NCBI GenBank assembly: GCA_950097015.1
Contig: CATNEN010000010.1
Location: forward strand, 682,001-746,000
From: Macrostomum hystrix
Lineage: Eukaryota > Platyhelminthes > Macrostomidae
DNA: 64,000 nucleotides
Reading direction: 5' to 3'
The position numbers and the translations under genes were made by a program. Positions 54,301-64,000 of this stretch are shown piece after piece. The notes under the pieces were generated by a model that was not told the DNA's origin, did not search any database, and saw only the letters and a list, made by a program, of their open reading frames with translations. Every line of letters starts with the position of its first letter. Position 1 is the stretch's first letter.

Positions 54301-55546
54301 ATGGGTCTACTCTATTCCAATCAGGGCCTGGTTCATGTGCAGATGATGGGTCTACTCTATTCCAACCAGGGTCTGGTTCATGTGCAGATGATGGGTCTAC
54401 TCTATTCCAACCAGGGTCTGGTTCATGTGCAGATGATGGGTCTACTCTATTCCAACCAGGGTCTGGTTCATGTGCAGATGATGGGTCTACTCTATTCCAA
54501 TCAGGGCCTGGTTCATGTGCAGATGATGGGTCTACTCTATTCCAACTAGGGCCTGGTTCATGTGCAGATGATGGGTCTACTCTATTCCAACCAGGGTCTG
54601 GTTCATGTGCAGATGATGGGTCTACTCTATTCCAACCAGGACCTGGTTCATGTGCAGATGATGGGTCTATTCTATTCCAATCAGGGTCTGGTTCATGTGC
54701 AGATGATGGGTCTACTCTATTCCAACCAGGGTCTGGTTCATGTGCAGATGATGGGTCTACTCTATTCCAACCAGGGTCTGGTTCATGTGCAGATGATGGG
54801 TCTACTCTATTCCAACCAGGGCCTGGTTCATGTGCAGATGATGGGTCTATTCTATTTTAACCAGGGCCTGGTTCATGTGCAGATGATGGGTCTACTCTAT
54901 TCCAACCAGGGTCTGGTTCATGTGCAGATGATGGGTCTACTCTATTCCAACCAGGACCTGGTTCATGTGCAGATGATGGGTCTACTCTATTCCAACTAGG
55001 GCCTGGTTCATGTGCAGATGATGGGTCTACTCTATTCCAACCAGGGTCTGGTTCATGTGCAGATGATGGGTCTATTCTATTTTAACCAGGGCCTGGTTCA
55101 TGTGCAGATGATGGGTCTATTCTATTTTAACCAGGGCCTGGTTCATGTGCAGATGATGGGTCTATTCTATTCCAACCAGGGTCTGGTTCATGTGCAGATG
55201 ATGGGTCTACTCTATTCCAATCAGGGTCTGGTTCATGTGCAGATGATGGGTCTATTCTATTCCAACCAGGGCCTGGTTCATGTGCAGATGATGGGTCTAC
55301 TCTATTCCAATCAGGGCCTGGTTCATGTGCAGATGATAGGTCTACTCTATTCCAACCAGGGCCTGGTTCATGTGCAGATGATGGGTCTACTCTATTCCAA
55401 TCAGGGCCTGGTTCATGTGCAGATGATGGGTCTACTCTATTCCAATCAGGGCCTGGTTCATGTGCAGATGATGGGTCTACTCTATTCCAATCAGGGCCTG
55501 GTTCATGTGCAGATGATAGGTCTACTCTATTCCAACTAGGGCCTGG
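51399..55546. repeat. 45-bp minisatellite, about 92 copies (4.1 kb)
   Basis: Unit GGGCCTGGTTCATGTGCAGA followed by TGATGGGTCTACTCTATTCCAACCA. Common variants: GTCTGG, ATTCTA, TTTTAACC, CAATCAGG, ACCTGG, CAACTAGG, GATAGG. Because 45 is a multiple of three, one frame stays open over many units (a 15-residue repeat), closed only where CCAACTAGG gives a stop. No start context, splice sites or other coding sign, so I treat it as non-coding. A block at about 52205-52985 recurs at 54005-54785, exactly 40 units later. Confidence 0.97.
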
Positions 55547-56755
55547 AAAATCCTTTCGTCATCCTGTCCACCCCAACTTACTATGAATTGTTATGACCTT
55601 AATTGTAGTAAAGACCATGCCATTTCCCCCCACGGGCTATTTCAAATACCCACGATCGCTGCCAAACGGAATGACCGATTTTCGTGAAAGTTCACCATGC
55701 ACATGGATTAAACTTTCCGCCTTTTACGATCAGCCATTCTTGTCGAAGACAGCAAACACTGCACTGTATAAACCCCCAGGGCGGATCCATATTGATTATA
55801 GCGCTTCAAGTTTCGGTCTCTGTTTTGGTATTTTCCTATATGTAGTCTAGCGGTTGGCTGCAGTCTAGCTGTCTTGAAGGCCATAACTCCTAACGACTAT
55901 CGTTCTCAGTATCTCGGGTGACTGGTGCGATCTCTTCCGGGTTTTTAGCTCGAGATCAAATCAAGAAAGAACTCAAACACAGTTAGTTTTCTAATTAGTT
56001 AACTTAACGGAGCTCAAAGCTAATTCTCTAACGACTCGCGGCGGATCATTTTTCCGCGCTCCGCTCCGACTTATATAATGTTTTTGTAACCCCTCGTTCC
56101 GAGGGGAAGACAATACCGTAGCAACAGTACGCATGAGAATTTGGGGTGAGTGAGGTCGCAGCCTCTAGTCTAGTACAGTCATTATCATTAGACTAGTTGG
56201 TTGGCCGGCACACCAACCCCTTTCCTATGGAGGGTGGGTAAAAGTTCTGAAAACGCCTTAGTTGAGTTAGGACGCGTTCCCGCTTCTACCGAGACCTCTT
56301 TCCTACTGTTCATTATCCCCTTCCCCTTCATCGATCCAGTCTTCTTATGCGGTCCCGGCCTCCTCCAGATCTTGTTCCCGATCGGGTCCGGGCGGCTCCA
56401 GTTTCAGGCTGGGCTGGGTCGATGCAGCAGCTGCGGGTCGGGACAGGCCGGGTTGATTCCGGGAGCTCCACGTCAGCACAGCTGCGGGTCAAAAGCGGCT
56501 CCACGTCAGCACCGCTGCTGTCATGCCGGACCGGGTTTGCGCTGAAATGATTAAGTGGTCTCGGGGCGAATCTTAGTCTAATCTTTCTGCTTTCAGTTGC
56601 TTGCCCTCTCTGCTGTTGCTATTTTTTGCCTAGTTTTATCCTAGAACTCTCTTGAATTCCTTTCAGATTTCTAAGTCTTGATGTACAGATTGATTCAGTG
56701 ATGTACAAATTCACAATATAATCAATAATAATAGCCGACATGGTTACACGGCGAA
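55547..56755. other. Intergenic with one inverted DR-1 half
   Basis: At 55600-55740 the minus strand reads ACTTTCACGAAAATCGGTCA and then GGGTATTTGAAATAGCCCGT, the second half of dispersed repeat DR-1. The rest, including the GC-rich stretch 56330-56550, shows no recognisable gene. Confidence 0.5.
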
Positions 56756-56759
56756 ATTT

Positions 56760-56975
56760 TCAGAGCAGAAAAAGTATGCCTATATTTGTGGTTTTTGCCA
56801 TCAGACACCCCGACAAGAATCGTTGAATATCTCGACGATTCCGATGTTTTGTGATTCAGGAACAATTTAGTCCGTGTTCTGGATTTTCTTGACGACTGGT
56901 TGAATATTTTGGAAGATACAGAAAACGAACATTGTGGGTATTTGAAACACCCCCTATGGCCTTTCTGCTGTTAAA
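56760..56975. repeat. DR-1 halves in opposite orientations
   Basis: On the minus strand 56880-56780 reads ATCACAAAACATCGGAATCG and TTCTTGTCGGGGTGTCTGAT, the first half of DR-1. 56937-56975 on the plus strand reads GGGTATTTGAAACACCCCCT, the second half. Confidence 0.6.
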
Positions 56976-56979
56976 AGAG

Positions 56980-57552
56980 GAATTCATGAAGAAATATAGA
57001 CAATTTGTCTTCAACAAAAATTGCAACCTTCGATATCTAATGACGCATATTTATCGCACCTTTCACTGAGTCCCAGTTCCGTATTGGACTGCTGGATAAA
57101 GCTTGCTTCAGTTAGGTATATTTTATAGCAGCAAGCACAGGAATAAAGATACGCTAACTTGCCCAGAAGAAACTATGGACAGTGCCAGATGACGCGCCCC
57201 GGACCTCGGAACCGCCAGGTAACAAATTAAACGAATCAAGATGGATAAACAGAGCATACTGACACACCAGTTAAAAGCAAATAAGTTTAGTGAACAAGTC
57301 AAGTTTATATTGCAGGCATCAAGCGATACTCGGCTTAGCTGAAGTACATCATGTTGAATTTCGTTAAAGTTACCTTAAAGTTACCTAAAATATATTTTTT
57401 TGATTGACAATAGTTTTACGATAGAGTTCTGATATCATGCGAATAGTGCAAGTCTAGCAGACTTTTAATTAACCATGCAGTCAGTATAGTTAAGAAAAAT
57501 CAAGCTACCGTGGGACAGTAGTTTGGGAGGCTCTAGGAAACTTTAACTTGCT
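56980..57552. other. Intergenic, 3' flank of methyltransferase copy 3
   Basis: AT-rich; nothing recognised. Confidence 0.4.
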
Positions 57553-59397
57553 CTATTTAACCCTAAACAAGTAGTACATTCCTGGCTGGTCTCCGTAGTA
57601 ACACTCGCGTTCTTCCCACAAAGCGACCTGCCAGACGCCCTCCGACTGCAGTTTGAGCAGTTCCGGCTCCATCTGGCTCAGCACGGGATCTGTGCTCAGA
57701 AACTCCTTGCGTATGGCGATGCCAACCACGCCACCTGCGATTGAAAAGTTTTGAGACTGGATGAGCTGTTGGTAATAATGCAATCTATTTGTTTCTACTT
57801 TGTTTCTATTAATACTCGTATAGTGGTAGAAATACCACGTAGGGTCAGTTATATTTTTCTGTATCTCCGGAATTCAGAGCTAAAGATCTGCCTCTGTCCG
57901 ATGAAACAACTTCCAGAATCACAAAGCATCGGCATCGTCGAGACACTTGACGATTCTTGTCGGGGGTGTCTGGTGGCAAAAAGCAGCAATATATCGGCGA
58001 ACATTTTCTGCACACAAAATTTCATAATGTAATCATGTCGGCTATTAAGCTGTTGATTATATTTTATTTTTTATATTGTTACTTTTTCATTATTGAACCA
58101 GTAAGGATTTTCCATAGAGATGTTAATGCGGAGCATTGTTAGTTCTCCTTGTCACCAGGGTCTTCGACAAATCGCTGATTGTCTCGAAAGTTAGTTAATC
58201 AAAAAATAATTTAATCGATTTAGTGGACTTTCACAAAAATCGGTCATTCGGTTTGGTTGCTATCGTGAAGCAGGCAGCGGGTATTTGAAATCCCACCCGT
58301 GGCCTTCCCCAGGGGAAAAAGTGTGGTCTTTCCCCAGGGGAAAAGTGTGGCCTTCCCCAGGGGAAAAAGTGTGGCCTTCCCCAGGGGAAAAAGTGTGGCC
58401 TTCCCCAGGGGAAAAAGTGTGGTCTTTCCCCAGGGGAAAAGTGTGGCCTTCCCCAGGGGAAAAAGTGTGGCCTTCCCCAGGGGAAAAAGTGTGGTCTTTC
58501 CCCAGGGGAAAAAGTGTGGTCTTTCCCCAGGGGAAAAAGTGTGGTCTTTCCCCAGGGGAAAAAGTGTGGTCATTCCCTAGGGGAAAAGTGTGGCCTTCCA
58601 CAGGGGAAAAAGTGTGGTCTTTCTACTTTGCAAGAATTTGATGATGCGCCAGAGATTTCAGCCTTGCTGGTGGTGTACGCGAGTTGCAGCGGTCATTGTG
58701 AAAGTGACGAGAGTTTATTTTTAGTGAAAACTCCATCTGCAATCGACTGCACTACACGGATCGCACAGACGGCTTTATGGGGCTGCCAGAATCTGTCTAG
58801 GATGATCGCTTCTATTGGAGCAAACCAAACATCTAGATATTCGGTTGCTTCGTCTGTTCCAACAGTTCCATGAAATGTGTACTCACCTGGCTTGACCAGC
58901 GCAGCTAGGTGGCGCAGGCAGGAGGGCGCCAGGTGATTGGGACAAAACGAACCAGTAGTCAGCAGGGCGTCATAGGTTCTCGGTGGCACGCACTTCAGCG
59001 GCTGATCTCCGATGAGCTCGCAGTGGAGACTGTCGTAGACGCCTTTCCGACGGGCAACTTCCAGCATCTTGTCGCTGCCATCGACACCGTCCACATGGGC
59101 ATAGCCTAGTTGGCGCAGCCGCTCGCCAACCAAGCCAGTTCCGCAGGCAACGTCAAGGATGCGGCACTGTGGTTCGGGCGGCATCAGCTTGGCGAAGGCG
59201 TCTGCCAGGTCGCGCGGATTGTTGTAACCGTTCGGCACCCTGGCCAGGTCATCCTCGTAGGTGCTGGACCAGCGATTGTACACATCGGACACCTGCTCGC
59301 GGCTCAGCTCGCGGTCGTCAAGGAAGGCGTCGATGCGGTCGACGACAGCCTCTGGACCAGCGGCTGCGATGGACTCTACAGTGCCATGGTTGCTCAT
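57553..59397 (-). CDS. METTL27-like SAM-dependent methyltransferase, copy 3
   Basis: Exons 59397-58887 and 57734-57553 join in phase 1 and give 230 residues. Motifs: SDVYNRWSSTYEDDL, RILDVACGTGLVGERL, VDGVDGSDKMLEVAR, PRTYDALLTTGSFCPNHL, HLAALVKPG, then exon 2 GVVGIAIRKEF with an eight-residue insertion and MEPELLKLQSEGVWQVA. I take ATG 59397 as start because it matches the start region of the paralogs; the frame is open to an ATG at 59493, which would add 32 basic residues. The intron is 1152 bases, against 89-194 in the paralogs, having gained DR-1 copies and a 24-bp minisatellite. Confidence 0.9.
57885..57990 (+). repeat. DR-1 first half in the copy 3 intron
   Basis: CTGTCCGATGAAACAACTTC, CAAAGCATCGGCATCGTCGA and GGGTGTCTGGTGGCAAAAAG match 8150-8240. 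The second half follows at 58215-58310. Confidence 0.65.
58290..58630. repeat. 24-bp minisatellite in the copy 3 intron
   Basis: About thirteen copies of GTGTGGCCTTCCCCAGGGGA followed by AAAA, alternating with GTGTGGTCTTTCCCC units. It grows directly out of the second half of a DR-1 copy and ends with GTCTTTCTACTTTGC, which is also the end of the DR-1 copy at 8300-8312. Confidence 0.92.
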
Positions 59398-59504
59398 GGC
59401 CTTCTGGATTAGGTTGCACTTTTCTGCGTGCGAAAACCGCTTGAGAAAACAATAATTGTCTTTCCACTCTCTGCCATGGCTTCCTAGCTTCAAAACAGCC
59501 TCGA

Positions 59505-59512
59505 AAATATAG
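59505..59512 (-). promoter_or_regulatory. Possible TATA-like element of methyltransferase copy 3
   Basis: TATATTTT on the minus strand, 108 bases before the preferred start. Weaker than those of the other two copies. Confidence 0.25.
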
Positions 59513-59519
59513 TTCGTGA

Positions 59520-60185
59520 ATTGTGCCCATTATGCGCTTTGTGCGTGCAATGAATGTGCATCTCAGCCCTTAAAGTGGTCGTGTGACACGTCAGCTTTAA
59601 ACTTATACAAAGCGCGCACGAATGTACATTTTTAAGGTACACTTTGCCAAGCCCGTAAAAATTCGTACCCTTGTTTTCTGTCTGTTTGAACTGTAAGCTG
59701 AATAGGCAAAACACGGTGCGTCGCATGCTAATCGATTTCTTGAATTCGTTCTTACTATTGGCGCCCTGTGAATGACTCTTTAATTACTGCGCATTTTGCC
59801 GCACAAATTAAGATAAATAAGGCCTGATTGGTGATAAAATAAGGAAATTAGAGAATGGAACAATTAGGAAATTCTATCTTAAATAAAACAGGAAAAATAT
59901 TAACATTCTTTTATTTAAGCCACCTCTGTAGACTGCTCATTGTACACAGCTCCCCCCACGTGCATCTAAGAGCAAGGACTTGCATTAAAAAAAATGCATG
60001 ACGGCTATACACATTTAATGTTTTATCGACTTTGACCTTCAAAATTAATCTCGCCCAATAGCATCCGCCGTATAGTTAATCTTATCTATAGAGTGCAATC
60101 TGTTCTTCCTACAAGGCATGACTAGAGTCTAATTCGGCTAGCTATGCCATATGTGTTGCTGTTGCACAAAAACAATGAATGTTAC
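59520..60185. other. Intergenic, nothing recognised
   Basis: AT-rich sequence between the methyltransferase promoter region and the LINE. Confidence 0.4.
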
Positions 60186-60195
60186 ATGACGCCTA

Positions 60196-62473
60196 ATGTA
60201 TACAAAACGCGAGAAGGGGGGAGTGATCTCACGGAACGTGCTGGATCTTGGACTAGCCTCAGAGGCACTCGTCCCCCTCATCACCAACTTCTGCGTAGGG
60301 CAGGACCTGGATAGTGACCACCTTCCAATCATAGTCACCTTGGGACTTAAGTCTCCCCTTCTGAATGATCAAGATACTAAAGCAAACTGGGATGCCTTCA
60401 AATCCCACATTAGCCAAAAGCTCCTGGATCCCTGGGTCCCTCCCTTGGAAACCCCGCAGGATCTAGATGCTGAGGCAGAATATCTAACTGAGGCCATCCA
60501 GGGAGCGATTGCGTATGCAGTTCCTCTGAGGAAACGGATCTCACCCCTACCACCCTACATCGTGGACAAAATCAAGGAGAGGAGGAAGCTCCGCAGACTC
60601 TTTCACAGTTCTAGAGAGGATTCGTACCGTATCAGTGCAAATAGGCTGGCCAAACAAATCCGCAAAGATATCGAAAATTTCAAACAGCGTAAGCACACTA
60701 AAATGTGCGAGAAACTGGTTGAAAAAAGTGAAAATCAAGAAGTCAAAAACTTTTGGCGGGATGTAAAGGTTCTAATGGGACAGAAGAAGGGTAACACCAT
60801 CCCCACCCTGACCTCTGGGTCCATAAAGGCCTTTACCGACCAAGACAAGGCAAATCTTCTTGCGGAGTCGCTGGATGCCAAGATGCGCCCTGTCCCGACC
60901 ACCAGCCCTGATTATGCTGAGACGGTTAACCAATACTCCCAGCTCAGGCTGCTCTATCCCTCTAAGCCGGACAGCAGGATTCCACTGCTCCCCTTAGAGG
61001 CACCAATCAAGTTCGAGGACGTCACTTGGGAGCTTGCCCACCTGAGGGAGGATAGTGCCCCAGGGCTCGACAAGATCCCCAACAGTGCCCTCAAACGTGG
61101 TCTCGAACACGTCTCAGTGACCCGTATAACCAGTCTGTTCAACGCCTGTTTTGAACAAGGCCACTTTCCCAGCCCCTGGAAAAAAGCAGTAGTAGTGATG
61201 CTACCAAAGCCTAACAAACCCCGAGATGACCCAAACTCATACAGACCAATCAGCCTAACATCCTGCCTAGGCAAAGTTTTTGAAAAAAATCATTGCGCGG
61301 AGGCTAAAAAGCCACCTGGAATCCACGGGCGCACTGGGTGCAGATCAATGCGCCTACAGGAAAAATCACTCCACTTATGATAATCTGTGCCGCTTGGTGC
61401 AGAATATCATGGTGGCCAAACACAAGAAAAAGAAATTATCCGCAGTCCTGCTAGATGTCGAAGCAGCCTTTGACTCCGTCTGGCAGGACGCACTGCGGTA
61501 CCAAATGATCCAGGCAAACCTCCCGGGGCGGGTTCTTAGTATCTGCTCCAGCTACCTTCGGGACAGGTTGGTCCTAGTGAGGGTTAACTTAGCCCTCAGC
61601 CAGTCGTTTAAACTCAAGGCTGGCGTCCCCCAGGGTGGAGTCATCAGCCCACTCCTCTATCTGCTCTTTGTGAGCACCATGCCAACCCCAAAAACACCTG
61701 GAGTAGAACGAAGCCAGTTCGCCGACGACATGGCAATCTGGGCGTCGGCGGAAGGTTTCGTTAAGCTCAGGAAAAACCTGCAGCGCTACCTGGATGAAGT
61801 CCATAAATGGTGCGGCGTGCAGGGCATCAAAATCAATGCCGGAAAAAGCCAGGCCATAACCTTCAATTGCAACAAACCCAGGGTAGCGTGCCAGGACAAA
61901 CGGCCCCAACTCCACCTGGGAACTGTACAAATTCAAAACTGCGATGTAGTTAAGTTCCTGGGCATAAAGCTGGACACTAACCTGAGACTTAATGAGCACG
62001 TGAAATCACAAATCAACACTTGCAGAGCGCAGGTGATGTGCCTTAGCAAGATTGCAAAAAAGACCAATCTGAAGAGCGACACTCTGAAAATGCTATACCG
62101 GGCTTACGTGGAGAGCACCATGACATATGGAGCACCCATTCTAACAATCCTAAGCCCGGGAAACAAGAGTGACCTTCAGAAAATTCAAAACATTGCCCTC
62201 AGAATCTTCTATGGGATCCCATCCTACATCTCCACCAGCTACTTGCATGAGCATGCCCAGATGCCCCTGGTAGCGAACAGGATTGATGATATGGGGACCC
62301 GCTGGCTCCTTAAAGCCTGCAAGGCTAAAATCCACAAACTAGAGAGGCGCCCTGATCCGATTAGGATAAAACCGGGGTCCAGAATGCCTGTCCTACATCA
62401 CCTCTGGGAAATCCTGGAGAGGAGAATAGCTGCTGCTACACCAGCACCCAGGGGTCCAGGCAGGACAAACTAA
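60196..62473 (+). mobile_element. Non-LTR retrotransposon, endonuclease end plus reverse transcriptase
   Basis: The frame opens inside the endonuclease (only the last motif, DSDHLPIIV, is left), so the 5' end is truncated. Next come a linker with WDAFKSHISQKL, the reverse transcriptase entry block (HFPSPWKKAVVVMLPKPNK, SYRPISLTSCLGKVFEK), then, one base out of frame, QCAYRKNHSTYDNL, LLDVEAAFDSVW, GVPQGGVISPLLYLLFV, the catalytic FADD in QFADDMAIW, VKFLGIKLD and STMTYGAPILTI. The shift lies in a run of seven A (61283-61289). Apart from it no stop occurs in about 750 codons, so the copy is young. Block order resembles Jockey/I-type elements. No poly(A) tail or target duplication is clear. Confidence 0.9.
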
Positions 62474-63760
62474 AAGAGGCAGCTGTTGCTGCAACAGCAA
62501 CCAAAAAACAATCACCACACAGCACCCAACATATGCAGCAGTTCATCTCATGTTGTGCTTGCTCTTTAGTTTGGCAAAAAAGTGGAACAAATAACAAGTC
62601 CCGGGACTAGACACTAAGCCATCCAGGTATTCCTTTGGGTCAGATTTTAAGATGTCATCATCGCACCGAGACGAGGGACGTTCCCTGAAGTTGCTTATAC
62701 AAGCTACCACAGGTACCAGTGAACCACAAACACTGGGCCAGTTTATCGGCTTAACTTCTCTCCGATATTTATATTCACAATATCCTCACATATTCTAGCG
62801 GAATGCCTACTTTTCGTAAAGCCGACTACTGCTAGTAGAGTAATTTGCGCATCGAACTAAAAGACGCAAATTATCATTATTCTACCGAAATATAAAACTT
62901 TAAAAATAAGCGCGAGGGAGGGTGGTGACGGTTCGCTCTTGCTGTCTTGCATCTCTTATGCCCCCCTCTGAATTTATACCCCAGCTATTGTCATATAAAA
63001 TATTGTCAAGCGCAGTTATTACACATACTGTAAAAAATATATATTTCTCTTTTAACCCCACTATGCATTTACCAAAATAACTGAATGCTAAATTCAAAAT
63101 ACCAATGTTCTGACCATTTTTTAACACCATGGCTCAGTGCCCAAATTTTCATTGAAATTTTGCGATAGGTAAATCAGGTAACTAGGCACTCGATCTATTT
63201 CTTTAATTTTTATTGAACCAAAACTTCGGACCTTCTAAAAATGTTAAAATTCTAAATTTCTATTTTATACTTTTATATTTATATTTTAATAGAAATTTTT
63301 TAATACAAGAAAATATATACAGCAGTAGAGCCCCCACAAGGGCTGAGCTGCAGTCCAGATTGGACAAGGCCGTTTAACAACAACCTTCAAATCATTTTCC
63401 ATAAAAGCCGAGTGGTGCTTCCGATTACGGGTGTCTCAAAAATGGGGCCAAATGTCAAACTGTGGCGCTCCCTCTCAACCGAAAAGTTTAAAACTTAACA
63501 GATTTATTGTAAACACATTTTTTAGTTTTTTTTCAGTAAAGTTGCAACTCCAATGCAAACAGCCACCTCTAGGCATGTTGTATACTCGCAGCTTTCTTTC
63601 GCATTTCGCGGAAATAGAAATGCGGCAACAATTTCATTGCATGCCGGAAAATGATGATTGCTGCCGGCTTTTGTCAATCGTTTATTTTTAATTACTTGAA
63701 ACAAACTAATCAAGGTTTTAACTAGATATTAGCATCTCGCACAGCTCATATTCCCTTCAT
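62474..63760. other. Intergenic, 3' flank of the LINE
   Basis: The first 300 bases are probably LINE 3' untranslated sequence. The remainder is AT-rich with no recognised feature. Confidence 0.4.
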
Positions 63761-63763
63761 TGA

Positions 63764-63988
63764 TCACTGCTTTGGGAAGAAATTGAACGTGCAATTCTGG
63801 ATGTGGCCAGAGACGTATAATGGCGCTGAAACAGACGTCTCATGCAGGTCACCTGCACTTGAGACGTTGCCGCCGCTCTCCGTGACCACGCTGTCTGGCT
63901 CGACGTTGTCCATCGTCTGCCCGAACGTTGACAGGGCCAGGATCATTTTCTCCACAACTGAGCAATCGCGTCTTTTGTTCACGTCCAT
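63764..63988 (-). CDS. Unrecognised short frame, possible first exon
   Basis: From ATG 63988 on the minus strand: a basic start, then an acidic Ser/Val/Gly-rich stretch. CAAGTGCAG|GTGACC at 63860-63846 would make a splice donor, so this could be the first exon of a gene continuing to the left. No family recognised. Confidence 0.25.
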   Translation of the reverse strand: MDVNKRRDCSVVEKMILALSTFGQTMDNVEPDSVVTESGGNVSSAGDLHETSVSAPLYVSGHIQNCTFNFFPKQ

Positions 63989-64000
63989 GGATTCAGTTCG

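Noticed and set aside
51412-55539. A chain of open frames of up to 310 codons repeating a 15-residue unit
   Set aside because: They follow from a 45-bp unit divisible by three. Two frames are open in part of the array, stops recur with one unit variant, and no start context or splice sites exist.

Overview
This is a stretch of animal nuclear DNA. It has intron-containing genes with GT-AG splice sites, metazoan receptors and enzymes, tRNA-derived SINEs, LINEs, a Ty3-type remnant and very abundant minisatellites. Nothing bacterial is seen: no operons, Shine-Dalgarno sites or CRISPR. GC-rich exons lie in AT-richer, repeat-laden surroundings. Two start codons sit two bases after a 3' splice site, which suggests spliced-leader trans-splicing. 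Together with the repeat load this fits a free-living flatworm (a macrostomid-like genome is my best guess), but the species cannot be proved from this window.

Layout. 1-2.5 kb: minisatellite, then a divergent protein kinase gene (minus). 6.0-9.1 kb: five-exon gene for a coiled-coil protein ending in a death-like domain (plus), three of its four introns filled with tandem repeats. 10.0-10.3 kb: small leucine-rich ORF. 11.5-13.5 kb: acetyl-CoA acetyltransferase (minus). 14.3-15.8 kb: intronless MPP10, a U3 snoRNP protein (minus). 16.9-26.1 kb: a transposon island. It holds a decayed adintovirus/Maverick-like element with capsid-like and phospholipase-A2-like pieces, split by a 1.9 kb LINE with a visible target-site duplication, plus a foldback element, a perfect 40-bp palindrome, an LTR and a Ty3 gag/integrase remnant. 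26.9-27.3 kb: a two-exon gene for a secreted eight-cysteine peptide (minus). 28.5 kb: a well preserved SINE. 29.3-35.2 kb: a 13-exon GABA-B-type class C GPCR (plus). 36.5-39.0 kb: a 19-bp array just upstream, then DIRS-like, LINE, mariner and SINE debris. 39.8-44.8 kb: glycyl-tRNA synthetase (plus), three introns expanded by tandem repeats. 45.6-47.0 kb: a homogenised 40-bp array. 47.6-59.4 kb: three tandem METTL27-like methyltransferase genes (minus), separated by a 4.1 kb 45-bp minisatellite. 60.2-62.5 kb: a nearly intact non-LTR retrotransposon ORF.

The genes are independent eukaryotic units and form no common pathway, except that the three methyltransferases are clearly one local family sharing an intron position. 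Tandem repeats dominate the architecture: at least sixteen arrays with units of 6 to 49 bp. Many lie inside introns, and several repeat units contain splice-site-like sequence. Exon borders were chosen by matching reading-frame phase across each junction together with family similarity.
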